From: Streptomyces puniciscabiei
GTDB taxonomy: Bacteria > Actinomycetota > Actinomycetes > Streptomycetales > Streptomycetaceae
Direction of reading: 5' to 3'
DNA: 64,000 nucleotides
NCBI RefSeq assembly: GCF_006715785.1
Contig: NZ_VFNX01000001.1
Location: forward strand, 3,176,501-3,240,500
Both the position numbers and the translations under genes were made by a program. Positions 1-10,555 of the stretch are shown here, in pieces (positions within the stretch are counted from its first letter, which is position 1; the number at the start of each line of letters is the position of its first letter). The notes beneath the pieces are model-generated. The model saw nothing but the letters and a program-made list of their open reading frames with translations. It made no database searches and was not told the origin of the DNA.

Positions 1-282
1 TTCGGGCGTGAGCTGCTGATCGACGGCGTCGGCCGGCCGTGCGGGGAAGGGGATGTCCACATCGCTCCCGCCGAATCCGAGGTGTTGGGCGAGGTGCTGA
101 TCAGGCTTCAGGTCGGCAGCGACCAGGCCCTGTTCCGTGCCTCCGCGCCGCCGCTGGTGGCCTTCCTGGACCGCACGGACAAGCTCGTGCCGCTCGGTCA
201 GGAGGGTGCGCTGGCCGACTTCGACGCCCATCTGGAAGAGGCCCTGGACCGCATCCTGGCGGAGGAGCAGAGCGCCGGCTGA
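1..282 (+). CDS. ssgA: SsgA sporulation/cell-division protein, 3' part
   Basis: The gene enters from the left edge in frame 1; 93 codons and the stop are present. The visible protein has the SsgA-like (SALP) signatures FGRELLIDG, GDVHIAP, LIRLQVGSDQALFR and FLDRTDKLVPLGQE, and ends in the acidic tail LDRILAEEQSAG that I associate with SsgA itself rather than SsgB-G. SsgA activates sporulation-specific cell division in streptomycetes by helping position SsgB and FtsZ at septum sites; it acts in the cytoplasm near the membrane. The N-terminal third lies outside the window. The following 130 bases hold no clear gene or terminator. Confidence 0.85.
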   Translation, partial: FGRELLIDGVGRPCGEGDVHIAPAESEVLGEVLIRLQVGSDQALFRASAPPLVAFLDRTDKLVPLGQEGALADFDAHLEEALDRILAEEQSAG

Positions 283-416
283 AGCGTTGGCACGGGGCGT
301 AGAGCGGTCCGCCCTGCCGTGCGGGATTGTGCAGGAACGCTTCTGCGTGGGGAGCGCCGAGAGTCGAGGATCAGGCGGCTCACCTTGTGCAGGGCTCGGC
401 CCTACCGCTTCCGCCG

Positions 417-968
417 TCACCCCCGGCCGCCGCGTGCCGACGCCGACCGTGCCCCGGCCGGGGCCGCGGTGCCCGGTCCGGGGCGGTCGGTGGAGACGAC
501 GAGGGCGGCGAGGGCGGTGGTGAGGGGGACGGAGGCGACGAGTCCGATGGAGCCTACGAGGGTGCGGATGATTTCTTCGGCGACGAGTTCGCTGTTGGCG
601 ACGGTGGTGATGCTGCTCTGGGCGATGGTGAAGAGGAGCAGGAGGGGGAGTGCGGCGCCGGCGTAGGCGAGGACGAGGGTGTTGACCACGGAGGCGATGT
701 GGTCGCGGCCGATGCGGATGCCTGTCCGGTACAGGGCGCGTCGGCCGAGGGTGGGGTTGGCGTCGTGCAGTTCCCAGACGGCCGATGTCTGCGTCACGGT
801 GACATCGTCGAGCACGCCGAGGGAGCCGATGATGACGTCGGCGAGGAGGTGGCCGTGACCGTCGTCCCGGCGGCCTTCCCGCTCGGGCGCGTGGTCGTCG
901 CCCGGCCCTGAACGCGGTCGGTGGGGCGGCTCGGGCGGCGGATACGGGTACTGCTCCATCCGGGTCAC
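417..968 (-). pseudogene. YibE/F-like membrane protein, probably internally deleted
   Basis: The 183-residue product starts with a Pro-rich, charged segment (YPYPPPEPPHRP), then runs directly into the C-terminal half of a YibE/F-type membrane protein: GSLGVLDDVTVTQTSAVWEL, GRDHIASVVNTLVLAYAG and a second hydrophobic stretch ending VPLTTALAALVVS. YibE/F proteins are usually more than 350 residues, with several membrane spans before the part seen here. The simplest reading is an in-frame deletion of the extracytoplasmic domain and first spans, leaving a remnant with two spans. Starts are possible at GTG 968 or ATG 959. It is divergent from thiC. It could instead be a short functional paralogue; no frameshift or stop is visible. 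Confidence 0.55.
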
Positions 969-1049
969 CGCCCGATCATCGCAACAGCGGAAGGGGGCCT
1001 ACTGTTCACGGCGCCACAAATGACGCTAGCGTGGAGGCACCTTTGCACA

Positions 1050-2995
<1,946 letters not shown>

Positions 2996-3408
2996 CGGCT
3001 CGCCTCTGGGCGGTGCTCGAGCGTAGCGCGTCATGAGTACCGTCCAAGGGCACGCTCACAGGTGCTCCGATGCGGTTGGTCTCGGCCTGCCTTGGCCCCG
3101 GCGCCGTTGTCAGAGGCGGGCGTTACGGTTCGCTGTGACACGGGAACTGTCGGAACGGTCGTATGTGATGGTCCACCGGATGGAGGGCCGCTCCACACCG
3201 ATCCAGATGCATCTGGAGGCCTGGGCCACTGCGGGGCTCGCCCATGCCGGCAGAGCGGCGCGCGGCGTGCCATGGTGCTGAGCCTGATCGGCGCCTGGAT
3301 GACGGCATGACGCCGACCCGGCCGGCCGGACGGGACGACGGCACACCGTTGGCCTCCCGGGCGGGCCCACGACGGCGTCGGCGTGAGCCGTGTCCGGGCT
3401 GCCGCGGG
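2996..3408. other. Intergenic region, no confident gene
   Basis: 413 bases between thiC and the convergent membrane-protein gene. The only protein-like stretch is a possible 48-codon frame from GTG 3135 to 3281 (VTRELSERSYVMVHRMEGRS and onward), which lacks a ribosome site; I do not call it. No tRNA, strong terminator or mobile sequence is visible. Confidence 0.4.
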
Positions 3409-4263
3409 CTATTCGGGCTGGTGCTCCGGGCCGCCGAAGTCCGGGCTCGTGTAGTCCGGGCTGGTGAAGCCCGTCCGGCCGGACCGGGTGCCGTCGTCGG
3501 GGCTGCTGAAACCCGGGCGGTCGTATCCCAGGCGGGGCATACGGCCGCTCGGGGCGGGCGGGGTCGTACGGTGCACGGGGGCCCGTCCGGGCTCGGCGAG
3601 CGCCTCGGCGAGGAACGGCAGGATGCCGCGCTCCAGCAAGGCGCCCCGCCAGGCCTCTCTGGCGCTGTCCAGTTCCCGGTGCGCCGCGTCCAGTGCCTGG
3701 GCCTGCTCAGAACTTCCGTTGCGCAGGGCGGTGAGGAGCAGCCCGACGGCGGCGACGAGGATCGCGGCCGCGGTCACCGCGCCGAACACCCACCCGGCGG
3801 TGAGCATGGTCTGGGCGAAGGCCTGTCCGGGGCTCAGGGACTTCAGGATGTATCCGACGAGCAGGAAGATCGCCGCGGCGGTTCCGGAGAGGACGGGAGC
3901 CAGTACGGCGATGACCGCGACGGCGCCCGCGCCGGTGGTCTCGGCCGCGTCGCCGAAGGCGGTGACGAGCCCGGTGCCGGCCGAACTCTGGTCGGCGGGA
4001 GCGGAGTCGCCGGAGGCCGAGGGAGTCATCGCCGGCTGACGCAGTTCCTGGCGGACCTTCACATAGTGCTGGTATTCGGCCGCGGCGGCGGCCGTTATCA
4101 GTGCGGTGGCGTTGAGTGCCATGGTGCGCAGTTGTTCGGGATTGAGCCGCTGTCCGACAGCGGCCAGTTCCGGCCGCTGTGGTGCGGAGCGCAGCGCCTC
4201 ATCGAGGAGCCGCTCGAATTCCTGGCGGTCCTCGCTCTGCAGGTGCTGCGGAACGCTGTTCAT
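3409..4263 (-). CDS. Two-span membrane protein with acidic/aromatic tail repeats
   Basis: I do not recognise a named family. ATG 4263 is preferred over upstream ATGs because GGGGG lies 6 nt before it. The 284-residue product has a charged N-terminal region (QSEDRQEFERLLDEALRSA) and two long hydrophobic segments at roughly residues 110-140 and 150-180. A helical, Ala/Glu-rich stretch follows (about 190-230). The Pro/Ser/Asp tail carries short repeats FSSPDDG, FTSPDY, TSPDFGG. This suggests a membrane protein whose N- and C-terminal parts both face the cytoplasm. It stands alone, convergent with thiC. Confidence 0.75.
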   Translation of the reverse strand: MNSVPQHLQSEDRQEFERLLDEALRSAPQRPELAAVGQRLNPEQLRTMALNATALITAAAAAEYQHYVKVRQELRQPAMTPSASGDSAPADQSSAGTGLVTAFGDAAETTGAGAVAVIAVLAPVLSGTAAAIFLLVGYILKSLSPGQAFAQTMLTAGWVFGAVTAAAILVAAVGLLLTALRNGSSEQAQALDAAHRELDSAREAWRGALLERGILPFLAEALAEPGRAPVHRTTPPAPSGRMPRLGYDRPGFSSPDDGTRSGRTGFTSPDYTSPDFGGPEHQPE

Positions 4264-4448
4264 GTGCATCCCCCGATGCTCCGTAGGGCTTGGGGCTCGC
4301 ACGCCGGCGAGCCGTCGGGCAGAAACGGAGGGGAGCCTGCTACGGATAAGTCGATGGTAGAGCCGTGACGGCACACGGTGACAGGGGGTTGCCGGAAATT
4401 GCCCTCCGGCCTGCGGTACGGAAGCCCGGGAAGCCCGCCCGCGAAGGG

Positions 4449-5528
4449 TCAGGTGGCCAGGGGAAGTTGCCGGACCAGTAGCTTTCCGGCCATGGTCACT
4501 CCGCCGTCCATCGCGATGGCGAGCCCGTCGGCGTAGACGTGCGGTCCCTCCACGACCGGGCCGGTGCCCTCCTCGCCGTCCTCGGAGCCGACCTCACCGA
4601 GGAGGTAGGGGATCGGACTGTGACCGTGAACGATGCGGGTGCCGCCGTACGTATCGAGGAGGGAGCGCACGGCGTCGGCGCCGCCCTCGTCGCGGAAGGA
4701 GAAGCGCTTGGTGAACTTGCGGAACAGATCCCAGCACTCGTCCGCGTCGTTGCGGGTGAGGGTCTCGCGGACGGTGTCGTTGACCGCCTCGATCGAGTCG
4801 CCGTAGTCGAGGTAGGCGGTGGTGTCCGAGTGCACGAGGAGATAGCCGTCGACCTCCTCTACGGCGTCGAGGCGGGCCATCCACTGCAGATGGTGGTCCT
4901 GGAGACGGTCCATGTCGGTCTTCTGTCCGCCGTTGAGGAGCCAGGCGGCCTGGAAGGTCGCGGTTCCCGCGCCGGAGTTGACGGGTGTGTCGCCGAACCG
5001 CTTGGCGCCGAGCAGCAGCAGCTCGTGGTTGCCCATGAGGGCCTTGCAGTAGCCGCCGGCCGCCGCGGCCTCGGCGGACAGCCGCATCACCAGGTCGATG
5101 ACGCCGATGCCGTCGGGTCCGCGGTCGGTGAAGTCGCCGAGGAACCACAGCCGGGTGGTGCCGGCGCACCACTGGCCGGAGGCGTCGATCAGCCCCTGCT
5201 CCTGCAGTGCGGCCACCAGTTCGTCGAGGTACCCGTGGACGTCTCCGACGACGAACAGCGGTCCGGGCCCGGTCGCGGGCTGCGGAGCCGGGGCCGCGGG
5301 TGCCGTCTCGACGGAGACCTGGAGCGTCTCCGCCCGGTTGACGACGGGAAGGTCGCGCTGGGTGGGGGTGTAGCCGTCGGGGTACGCCTCGTCGGCGGGC
5401 GACGCGTTCTCGCCCGGGGGGACGGTGCGGACGTACGGACCGGTCTCGTGGACGTACGCAGGTACCCGGAAGTCGCGCAGCGTTGCCGTCCGCTCCACTT
5501 CGGGTCCCTGACCGGCCCCCTGAGTCAT
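4449..5528 (-). CDS. Calcineurin-like metallophosphoesterase
   Basis: The 359-residue product has a roughly 85-residue Pro/Ala-rich N-terminal extension. The metallophosphoesterase core then begins with the ordered motifs GDVHGY, GDFTDRGPDG, GNHELLLLG and VHGHSPI, giving the Asp/His/Asn ligands of a two-metal centre. The motif spacing resembles PPP-family protein phosphatases and diadenosine-tetraphosphatase-like enzymes; the substrate cannot be read from sequence. No signal peptide is seen, so it should be cytoplasmic. ATG 5528 is preceded by a GGAGGGG ribosome site. The gene appears monocistronic; 279 bases upstream hold nothing I can name. Confidence 0.88.
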   Translation of the reverse strand: MTQGAGQGPEVERTATLRDFRVPAYVHETGPYVRTVPPGENASPADEAYPDGYTPTQRDLPVVNRAETLQVSVETAPAAPAPQPATGPGPLFVVGDVHGYLDELVAALQEQGLIDASGQWCAGTTRLWFLGDFTDRGPDGIGVIDLVMRLSAEAAAAGGYCKALMGNHELLLLGAKRFGDTPVNSGAGTATFQAAWLLNGGQKTDMDRLQDHHLQWMARLDAVEEVDGYLLVHSDTTAYLDYGDSIEAVNDTVRETLTRNDADECWDLFRKFTKRFSFRDEGGADAVRSLLDTYGGTRIVHGHSPIPYLLGEVGSEDGEEGTGPVVEGPHVYADGLAIAMDGGVTMAGKLLVRQLPLAT

Positions 5529-5807
5529 CAGACCCCTCCACCATCGCGCCGCATCTGCACCGCTTCGGACTGCCTGGTCGCAGCGGTCCGCGGTGTCGTG
5601 GGCCCATCATAGGAATGCGCGTCGCGCCGTGTGATGACCCAGGGGCGGTGAATCGGAACAAGACTCCAGTTCACCGCGGCTTTCGCCCCGTTTGGGCAGG
5701 TGTTCGGCCGGCTCCGCGCCGACCGGACCCCGGCCCTCCGGTCGCAGGCCCGCCGAGCCCCGTCCCTCGGCCGGTGCGGGCACGGGGCGAGCGCCCCGCT
5801 TTTGGCG

Positions 5808-6920
5808 CTACTTCTCGTCCGGCGTCCGTGGCGGGCTGACCGTCGTGCGCGGCGGACGCCGCTGTGAGGAGGTGCGCACGATCAGCTCGGTCGGTATCAC
5901 CTGCTCGACCGGCTGGTCCGACTCCACGCCCTCGATGGCGTCGATGAGGAGCTGGACCACCGCGGTGCCGATGCGGCGGGGCTTCAGGGAGAGCGTGGTG
6001 ATGGGCGGCTCGGTGCTGGCGTACACCATGGACTCGCTGCAGCACACGAGCAGCAGGTCCTCGGGGACGCGGAGCCCGTAGCGCCGGGCGGCGGCCAGCA
6101 GGTCGGTGCCGTTGGGATCGAACAGGCCGTAGACCGCGTCGGGCCGGTCGGGACGGGCGAGCAGCCGGTCGGCGGCGACGGCGCCCGCGCACGGGTCGTG
6201 CGCCGGGTAGGCCTCGTAGACCGGGTCCTGGCCGACCCGCTCGCACCAGCGCAGGTAGGCGGTGGTGGACAGGTGGGTGTACGTGTCCGTCGTGGTGCCC
6301 GTGAGCAGGCCGATGCGCCGGGCGCCGGCGTCGGCGAGGTGGTCGAGGATGCCGAGGACGGCAGCCTCGTGGTCGTTGTCGACCCAGGCGGTGACCGGCA
6401 GCGAGCCGGCCGGGCGGCCGTCGGAGACGACCGGCAGGCCCTGGCGGACGAGCTCGCTGACCACCGGGTCCTGATCGGAGGGGTCGATGACGACCGTGCC
6501 GTCCAGGGCGACGTTGGACCACACGTCGTGGCGGGAGGTCGCGGGGAGGATCACGAGGGCGTAGCCGCGGGCGAGCGCGGCCGAGGTGGCGGCTCGTGCC
6601 ATCTCGGCGAAGTACGCGAACTCGGTGAAGGTGAAAGGTTCATCCCCGTAGGTCGTCACGGTCAGGCCGATCAGGCCCGACTTGCCGGTACGGAGGGTGC
6701 GGGCGGCGGCGGAGGGGCGGTATCCCAGCCGGTCGGCGACCTCTCGGACATGGCGCCGGGTGGCATCCGGGAGCCGGCCCTTGCCGTTGAGGGCGTCGGA
6801 GACGGTCGTGATGGAGACTCCGGCGGCGGCGGCCACGTCTCTGATGCCCGCCCGGCCCGGCCGGCTGCCTCGACGGGAGGTTTCCGCGCGGCTCACCTGG
6901 TGCTTCCCTGCTGCTGTCAT
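5808..6920 (-). CDS. LacI-family transcriptional regulator
   Basis: About 370 residues from ATG 6920 (MTAAGKHQV); a longer frame exists, but its extra 22 residues do not look like protein. The N-terminal LacI helix-turn-helix and hinge are clear: IRDVAAAAGVSITTVSDALN, then DRLGYRPSAAARTLRTGKSG. The periplasmic-binding-protein-like effector domain follows, with VWVDNDHEAA-type (VTAWVDNDH), GLFDPNGTDLLAAARR and TTLSLKPRRIG segments. Such proteins repress sugar or nucleoside genes until a ligand binds. No sugar operon adjoins it, so it may act elsewhere or on its own promoter. It is divergent from hisC across 432 bases. Confidence 0.92.
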   Translation of the reverse strand: MTAAGKHQVSRAETSRRGSRPGRAGIRDVAAAAGVSITTVSDALNGKGRLPDATRRHVREVADRLGYRPSAAARTLRTGKSGLIGLTVTTYGDEPFTFTEFAYFAEMARAATSAALARGYALVILPATSRHDVWSNVALDGTVVIDPSDQDPVVSELVRQGLPVVSDGRPAGSLPVTAWVDNDHEAAVLGILDHLADAGARRIGLLTGTTTDTYTHLSTTAYLRWCERVGQDPVYEAYPAHDPCAGAVAADRLLARPDRPDAVYGLFDPNGTDLLAAARRYGLRVPEDLLLVCCSESMVYASTEPPITTLSLKPRRIGTAVVQLLIDAIEGVESDQPVEQVIPTELIVRTSSQRRPPRTTVSPPRTPDEK

Positions 6921-7352
6921 GGCGAGCCGATAGTAGGGCTCATGTGGTGGGGTAGTGCGGACGCATATGCACGCGTTGACAGGCACGTTTCTGCATGGTC
7001 ACGCTGCACCAACTGCATTAGAAACAAAGGTAGTTGAACGATCCTGCAGTAAGACGTGACGTGGCGACGCGTATGGACCTGCCAAGTGCTCGATGTCTCG
7101 AAGAGGTCTCAACTCACCTGCACGAGGGATGCGCGCCACGGCGCAAGCCACCGGCGCATAGATATATGTACGGCGCGCCCCCTGATACGTACGCCTTCGT
7201 ACGGCGATGCCCCGGGATAGCGCCGGGGCGGATCGCGGTTCACGTTTTCCCCGGCCGCCACCTGTACGCACCGGGGCCGAATCCTCATAAGGTGAGGAGT
7301 ATTGGAAGCCGGCGGCGTCGACGGTCCGCCGGTGGTCGCGAGGAGGACTGCG
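6921..7352. promoter_or_regulatory. Divergent promoter region of the LacI gene and hisC
   Basis: 432 bases with no gene. There are several short palindromes, including GCATATGC near 6964, TACGTA near 7187 and CGTACG-CCTT-CGTACG near 7188-7203, that could be operators for the LacI protein, but none is a convincing LacI-type central-CG site. AT-richer blocks at about 7000-7030 and 7160-7170 are probably promoter elements. Assignment is tentative. Confidence 0.35.
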
Positions 7353-8432
7353 GTGAGCGAGACGAGCCCGAAGCTGCGCGCCGAGCTGGAGGGTATCCCC
7401 ACCTACAAGCCGGGCAAGCCTGCCGCGGCCGGCGGGCCGGTCGCCTACAAGCTGTCCTCGAACGAGAATCCGTACCCGCCGCTGCCCGGCGTGATGGAGA
7501 GCGTGACGGCGGCCGCCTGTGACTTCAACCGCTACCCCGACATGGGATGCACCGGGTTGATGGCCGAGCTGTCGGAACGCTTCGGCGTCCCGGTCTCTCA
7601 CCTGGCCACCGGCACCGGCTCGGTGGGCGTCGCCCAGCAGCTCATCCAGGCCACCAGCGGTCCCGGCGACGAGGTGATCTACGCCTGGCGGTCCTTCGAG
7701 GCGTACCCGATCATCACGCAGATCAGTGGCGCCCGGTCGGTGCAGGTGCCGCTCACGCCCGGCGATGTGCACGACCTGGACGCGATGGCGGACGCGATCA
7801 CCGACCGGACGCGTCTGATTTTCGTATGCAACCCCAACAACCCGACCGGAACGGTGGTGCGGCGGGCCGAGCTGGAGCGATTCCTCGACCGGGTGCCCGG
7901 CGATGTCCTGGTGGTGCTGGACGAGGCCTACCGCGAGTTCATTCGCGATCCCGAGGTGCCCGACGGCGTCGAGCTGTACCGGAACCGGCCCAACGTCTGC
8001 GTTCTGCGCACGTTCTCCAAGGCCTACGGGCTCGCCGGGCTTCGCGTCGGCTTCGCGATCGCCCATGAGCCGGTCGCGGCGGCGCTGCGCAAGACGGCGG
8101 TGCCCTTCGGCGTCAGCCAGCTCGCGCAGGAAGCGGCGATCGCCTCACTGCGGGCGGAGGACGAGCTGCTCGGGCGGGTCGGCTCGTTGGTGTGCGAGCG
8201 CAAGCGCGTGGTCGACGCGCTGCGCGCCCAGGGCTGGACGGTGCCGGAGACGCAGGCGAACTTCGTCTGGCTGCGGCTGGGGGAGCGTACGGTCGCGTTC
8301 GCTCAGGCCTGTGAGCAGCACGGTGTGGTGATCCGGCCGTTCCCGGGCGAGGGTGTGCGGGTGACGGTCGGAGAGACCGAGGCGAACGACATCTTCGTGA
8401 AGGTGGCGGAGGCGTTCCGCAAGGAGCTGTAG
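7353..8432 (+). CDS. hisC: Histidinol-phosphate/aromatic aminotransferase
   Basis: A fold-type I PLP aminotransferase of the HisC/Pat group. GTG 7353 lies 6 nt after a perfect AGGAGG, so the frame's upstream ATG is rejected; 359 residues. Visible features are [28 protein letters not shown] and the PLP-lysine segment [13 protein letters not shown], with the arginine [11 protein letters not shown] near the end. It transfers amino groups between glutamate and histidinol-phosphate or aromatic 2-oxoacids. It is not in a his operon, so a role in aromatic amino-acid synthesis, or as a second HisC, is likely. It converges with the cyclophilin-like gene, sharing a tiny hairpin terminator. Confidence 0.93.
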   Translation: MSETSPKLRAELEGIPTYKPGKPAAAGGPVAYKLSSNENPYPPLPGVMESVTAAACDFNRYPDMGCTGLMAELSERFGVPVSHLATGTGSVGVAQQLIQATSGPGDEVIYAWRSFEAYPIITQISGARSVQVPLTPGDVHDLDAMADAITDRTRLIFVCNPNNPTGTVVRRAELERFLDRVPGDVLVVLDEAYREFIRDPEVPDGVELYRNRPNVCVLRTFSKAYGLAGLRVGFAIAHEPVAAALRKTAVPFGVSQLAQEAAIASLRAEDELLGRVGSLVCERKRVVDALRAQGWTVPETQANFVWLRLGERTVAFAQACEQHGVVIRPFPGEGVRVTVGETEANDIFVKVAEAFRKEL

Positions 8433-8447
8433 CCCGAGGCGGGCTTT
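8431..8447. terminator. Compact terminator between convergent genes
   Basis: AGCCCG-AGG-CGGGCT followed by TTT forms a 6-bp stem overlapping the hisC stop and abutting the stop of the opposing gene. Confidence 0.6.
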
Positions 8448-8823
8448 ACTCGTCGATCAGTTCCACCCGGACGGGGTCGCCGTCTCGTACGGTCGCCAGC
8501 GCGCGGGCGTCCCCGTCCAGGCTTCCCAGGATGTTGCACGGACTCGCGAGGCGGCACTCCTCGCCTCGCGAGATCGGTGTCGGGCCATAGGGGAGGGCGA
8601 GCGCGTCGCCATCCGTCCAGAAGGCCACCGTGCCCGGCTCCACCACCTGCCGGGCGTCCGTTTCACATGAAACAGAGACTCCTGTGTCGAAATACACCTC
8701 CTCGCCCCATGTGCAGGCGCTGGAGGTGAGCGGCAGTGCCTTGGCGAGAGCCTGTGCGGTCGGGCTGTCTGCGTCGAGGGTCGCGGTGATGTTGCCCGCA
8801 GGCCAGGAAATACGTATCTGCAT
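8446..8823 (-). CDS. Cyclophilin-like (TM1367-type) protein
   Basis: The 125-residue product has the cyclophilin-like DUF3830/TM1367 pattern: a short beta start (MQIRISWPAGNITATL), then TAQALAKALP, WGEEVYFDTG, VEPGTVAFWTDGDALALPYG-like loop and an SRGEECRLASPCNILG stretch. Family members have a small beta-barrel fold of unknown activity and lack the usual prolyl-isomerase residues. ATG 8823 is chosen; a TTG 9 nt upstream is possible and there is no good ribosome site. A parS-like site lies inside the gene at 8660-8673. It is divergent from cydA, so its promoter abuts the Rex operator region. Confidence 0.75.
   Translation of the reverse strand: MQIRISWPAGNITATLDADSPTAQALAKALPLTSSACTWGEEVYFDTGVSVSCETDARQVVEPGTVAFWTDGDALALPYGPTPISRGEECRLASPCNILGSLDGDARALATVRDGDPVRVELIDE
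8660..8673. other. parS-like site inside the cyclophilin-like gene
   Basis: GTTTCACATGAAAC differs from the parS consensus at one position and is a near-perfect palindrome. It is in coding sequence (codons for SVSCETD on the minus strand). Confidence 0.8.
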
Positions 8824-8932
8824 GACGCGCAATTCAACAAGATGTTGAAGTTGATGCCAAGGTCTTGACGCGAAGGCAGAGGGGGGACCCCCCGTTGGTT
8901 GCCGAAAATCAGTGAGTCATAATGGCTTGTGA

Positions 8933-8950
8933 ATGTGAACGCGTTCACAA
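8933..8950. promoter_or_regulatory. Rex operator of the cyd operon
   Basis: ATGTGAACGCGTTCACAA contains the inverted repeat TGTGAAC-GCGTTCACA, matching the Rex operator core TGTGAACGCGTTCACA of S. coelicolor. It lies about 80 bases upstream of the cydA start. Rex represses when NAD+/NADH is high and releases on NADH build-up, so the oxidase would be induced under oxygen limitation. Confidence 0.92.
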
Positions 8951-9031
8951 GCGCGTCCCGATTGCCCTGTCTGTGCGCGATAAGCGGGGCAAACCGCCGC
9001 TGTACCACGCCGTAGTAAGGAGAGTGACGAC

Positions 9032-10540
9032 GTGGACCTGGCTCTGGCGCCGGAGACACTGGCGCGCTGGCAGTTCGGCATCACCACCGTCTACCACTTC
9101 CTGTTCGTCCCCCTGACCATCTCCCTGGCCGCTCTCACGGCCGGGCTGCAGACGGCCTGGGTGCGCACGGAGAAGGAGAAGTACCTCAGGGCCACCAAGT
9201 TCTGGGGCAAGCTCTTCCTGATCAACATCGCCATGGGCGTGGTCACGGGCATCGTCCAGGAGTTCCAGTTCGGCATGAACTGGTCCGACTACTCGCGCTT
9301 CGTCGGTGACATCTTCGGTGCGCCGCTCGCCTTCGAGGCGCTGATCGCGTTCTTCTTCGAGTCCACGTTCATCGGCCTGTGGATCTTCGGCTGGGACAAG
9401 CTGCCCAAGAGGATCCACCTGGCCTGCATCTGGATGGTCTCGATCGGCACGATCCTGTCGGCCTACTTCATCCTCGCGGCCAACTCCTGGATGCAGCACC
9501 CGGTCGGCTACAAGATCGACAAGGCCAAGGGCCGGGCCGAGCTGACCGACTTCTGGGCCGTGCTGACCCAGAACACCGCCCTCAGCCAGGCCTTCCACAC
9601 CCTGTCCGCGGCCTTCCTGACCGGCGGCGCCTTCATGGTGGGCATCGCCGCCTACCACCTGGCCCGCAAGAAGCACATACGCGAGATGAAGACCTCGCTG
9701 CGGCTCGGCCTGGTTACCGTCGTCATCGCCGGTCTGCTCACCGCGGTCAGCGGCGACACCCTCGGCAAGGTCATGTTCAAGCAGCAGCCGATGAAGATGG
9801 CGGCGGCCGAGGCGCTGTGGGACGGCCAGAAGCCGGCACCATTCTCGATCTTCGCCTACGGCGATGTGGAGAAGGGCCACAACACGGTGGCCATCGAGGT
9901 CCCCGGGCTGCTGTCCTTCCTCGCCGACGACTCCTTCACCTCGTACGTCCCCGGCATCAACGACATCAACAAGGCCGAGCAGCAGAAGTTCGGCCCGGGC
10001 GACTACCGGCCCAACATCCCGGTCGCCTTCTGGGGCTTCCGCTGGATGATCGGCTTCGGCATGGCCTCCTTCGCCATCGGCCTGGCCGGGCTGTGGCTGA
10101 CCCGCAAGAAGTTCATGCTGCCGCAGCATCTGCGGGTCGGCGAGGACGAGGTGCCGCATCTGGTGCTCTTCAAGAACAAGGCGCTCAGCCCCAAGCTCAC
10201 GCCCTGGTGCTGGCGCATCGCGACCTGGACCCTGGCCTTCCCGCTGATCGCCAACTCCTGGGGCTGGATCTTCACCGAGATGGGCCGCCAGCCGTGGGTC
10301 GTCTACGGCGTCCTGCAGACCCGGCACGCGGTCTCCCCCGGTGTCTCGCAGGCCGAGGTCCTCACCTCGATGGTCGTCTTTACTTCGCTGTACGCGATCC
10401 TCGCCGTGGTCGAGGTCAAGCTGCTCGCGAAGTACGTCAAGGCCGGCCCGCCCGAGCTGACCGAGGCCGACCTCAACCCGCCCATGAAGATCGGCGGCGA
10501 CACCCGTGACGCCGACAAGCCGATGGCCTTCTCGTACTAG
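9032..10540 (+). CDS. cydA: Cytochrome bd ubiquinol/menaquinol oxidase subunit I
   Basis: The haem-bearing subunit of cytochrome bd, which oxidises quinol and reduces oxygen at low concentration in the cell membrane. 502 residues from GTG 9032, with AAGGAG 8-13 nt upstream. Recognisable parts are ARWQFGITTVYHFLFVPLTI (His ligand of haem b595), the many transmembrane helices, and GWIFTEMGRQPWVVYG, the family signature near residue 410. The quinol (Q) loop looks short, as in the actinobacterial/Bacillus type. It is the first gene of cydA-cydB-cydDC under the Rex operator; cydB starts 15 bases after its stop. Confidence 0.98.
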   Translation: MDLALAPETLARWQFGITTVYHFLFVPLTISLAALTAGLQTAWVRTEKEKYLRATKFWGKLFLINIAMGVVTGIVQEFQFGMNWSDYSRFVGDIFGAPLAFEALIAFFFESTFIGLWIFGWDKLPKRIHLACIWMVSIGTILSAYFILAANSWMQHPVGYKIDKAKGRAELTDFWAVLTQNTALSQAFHTLSAAFLTGGAFMVGIAAYHLARKKHIREMKTSLRLGLVTVVIAGLLTAVSGDTLGKVMFKQQPMKMAAAEALWDGQKPAPFSIFAYGDVEKGHNTVAIEVPGLLSFLADDSFTSYVPGINDINKAEQQKFGPGDYRPNIPVAFWGFRWMIGFGMASFAIGLAGLWLTRKKFMLPQHLRVGEDEVPHLVLFKNKALSPKLTPWCWRIATWTLAFPLIANSWGWIFTEMGRQPWVVYGVLQTRHAVSPGVSQAEVLTSMVVFTSLYAILAVVEVKLLAKYVKAGPPELTEADLNPPMKIGGDTRDADKPMAFSY

Positions 10541-10555
10541 GCCGGGGGAACAGTC

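Noticed and set aside
3244..4368. 374-codon open frame opposite the two-span membrane protein
   Set aside because: The minus strand has membrane segments, a ribosome site and natural composition; the plus strand does not.
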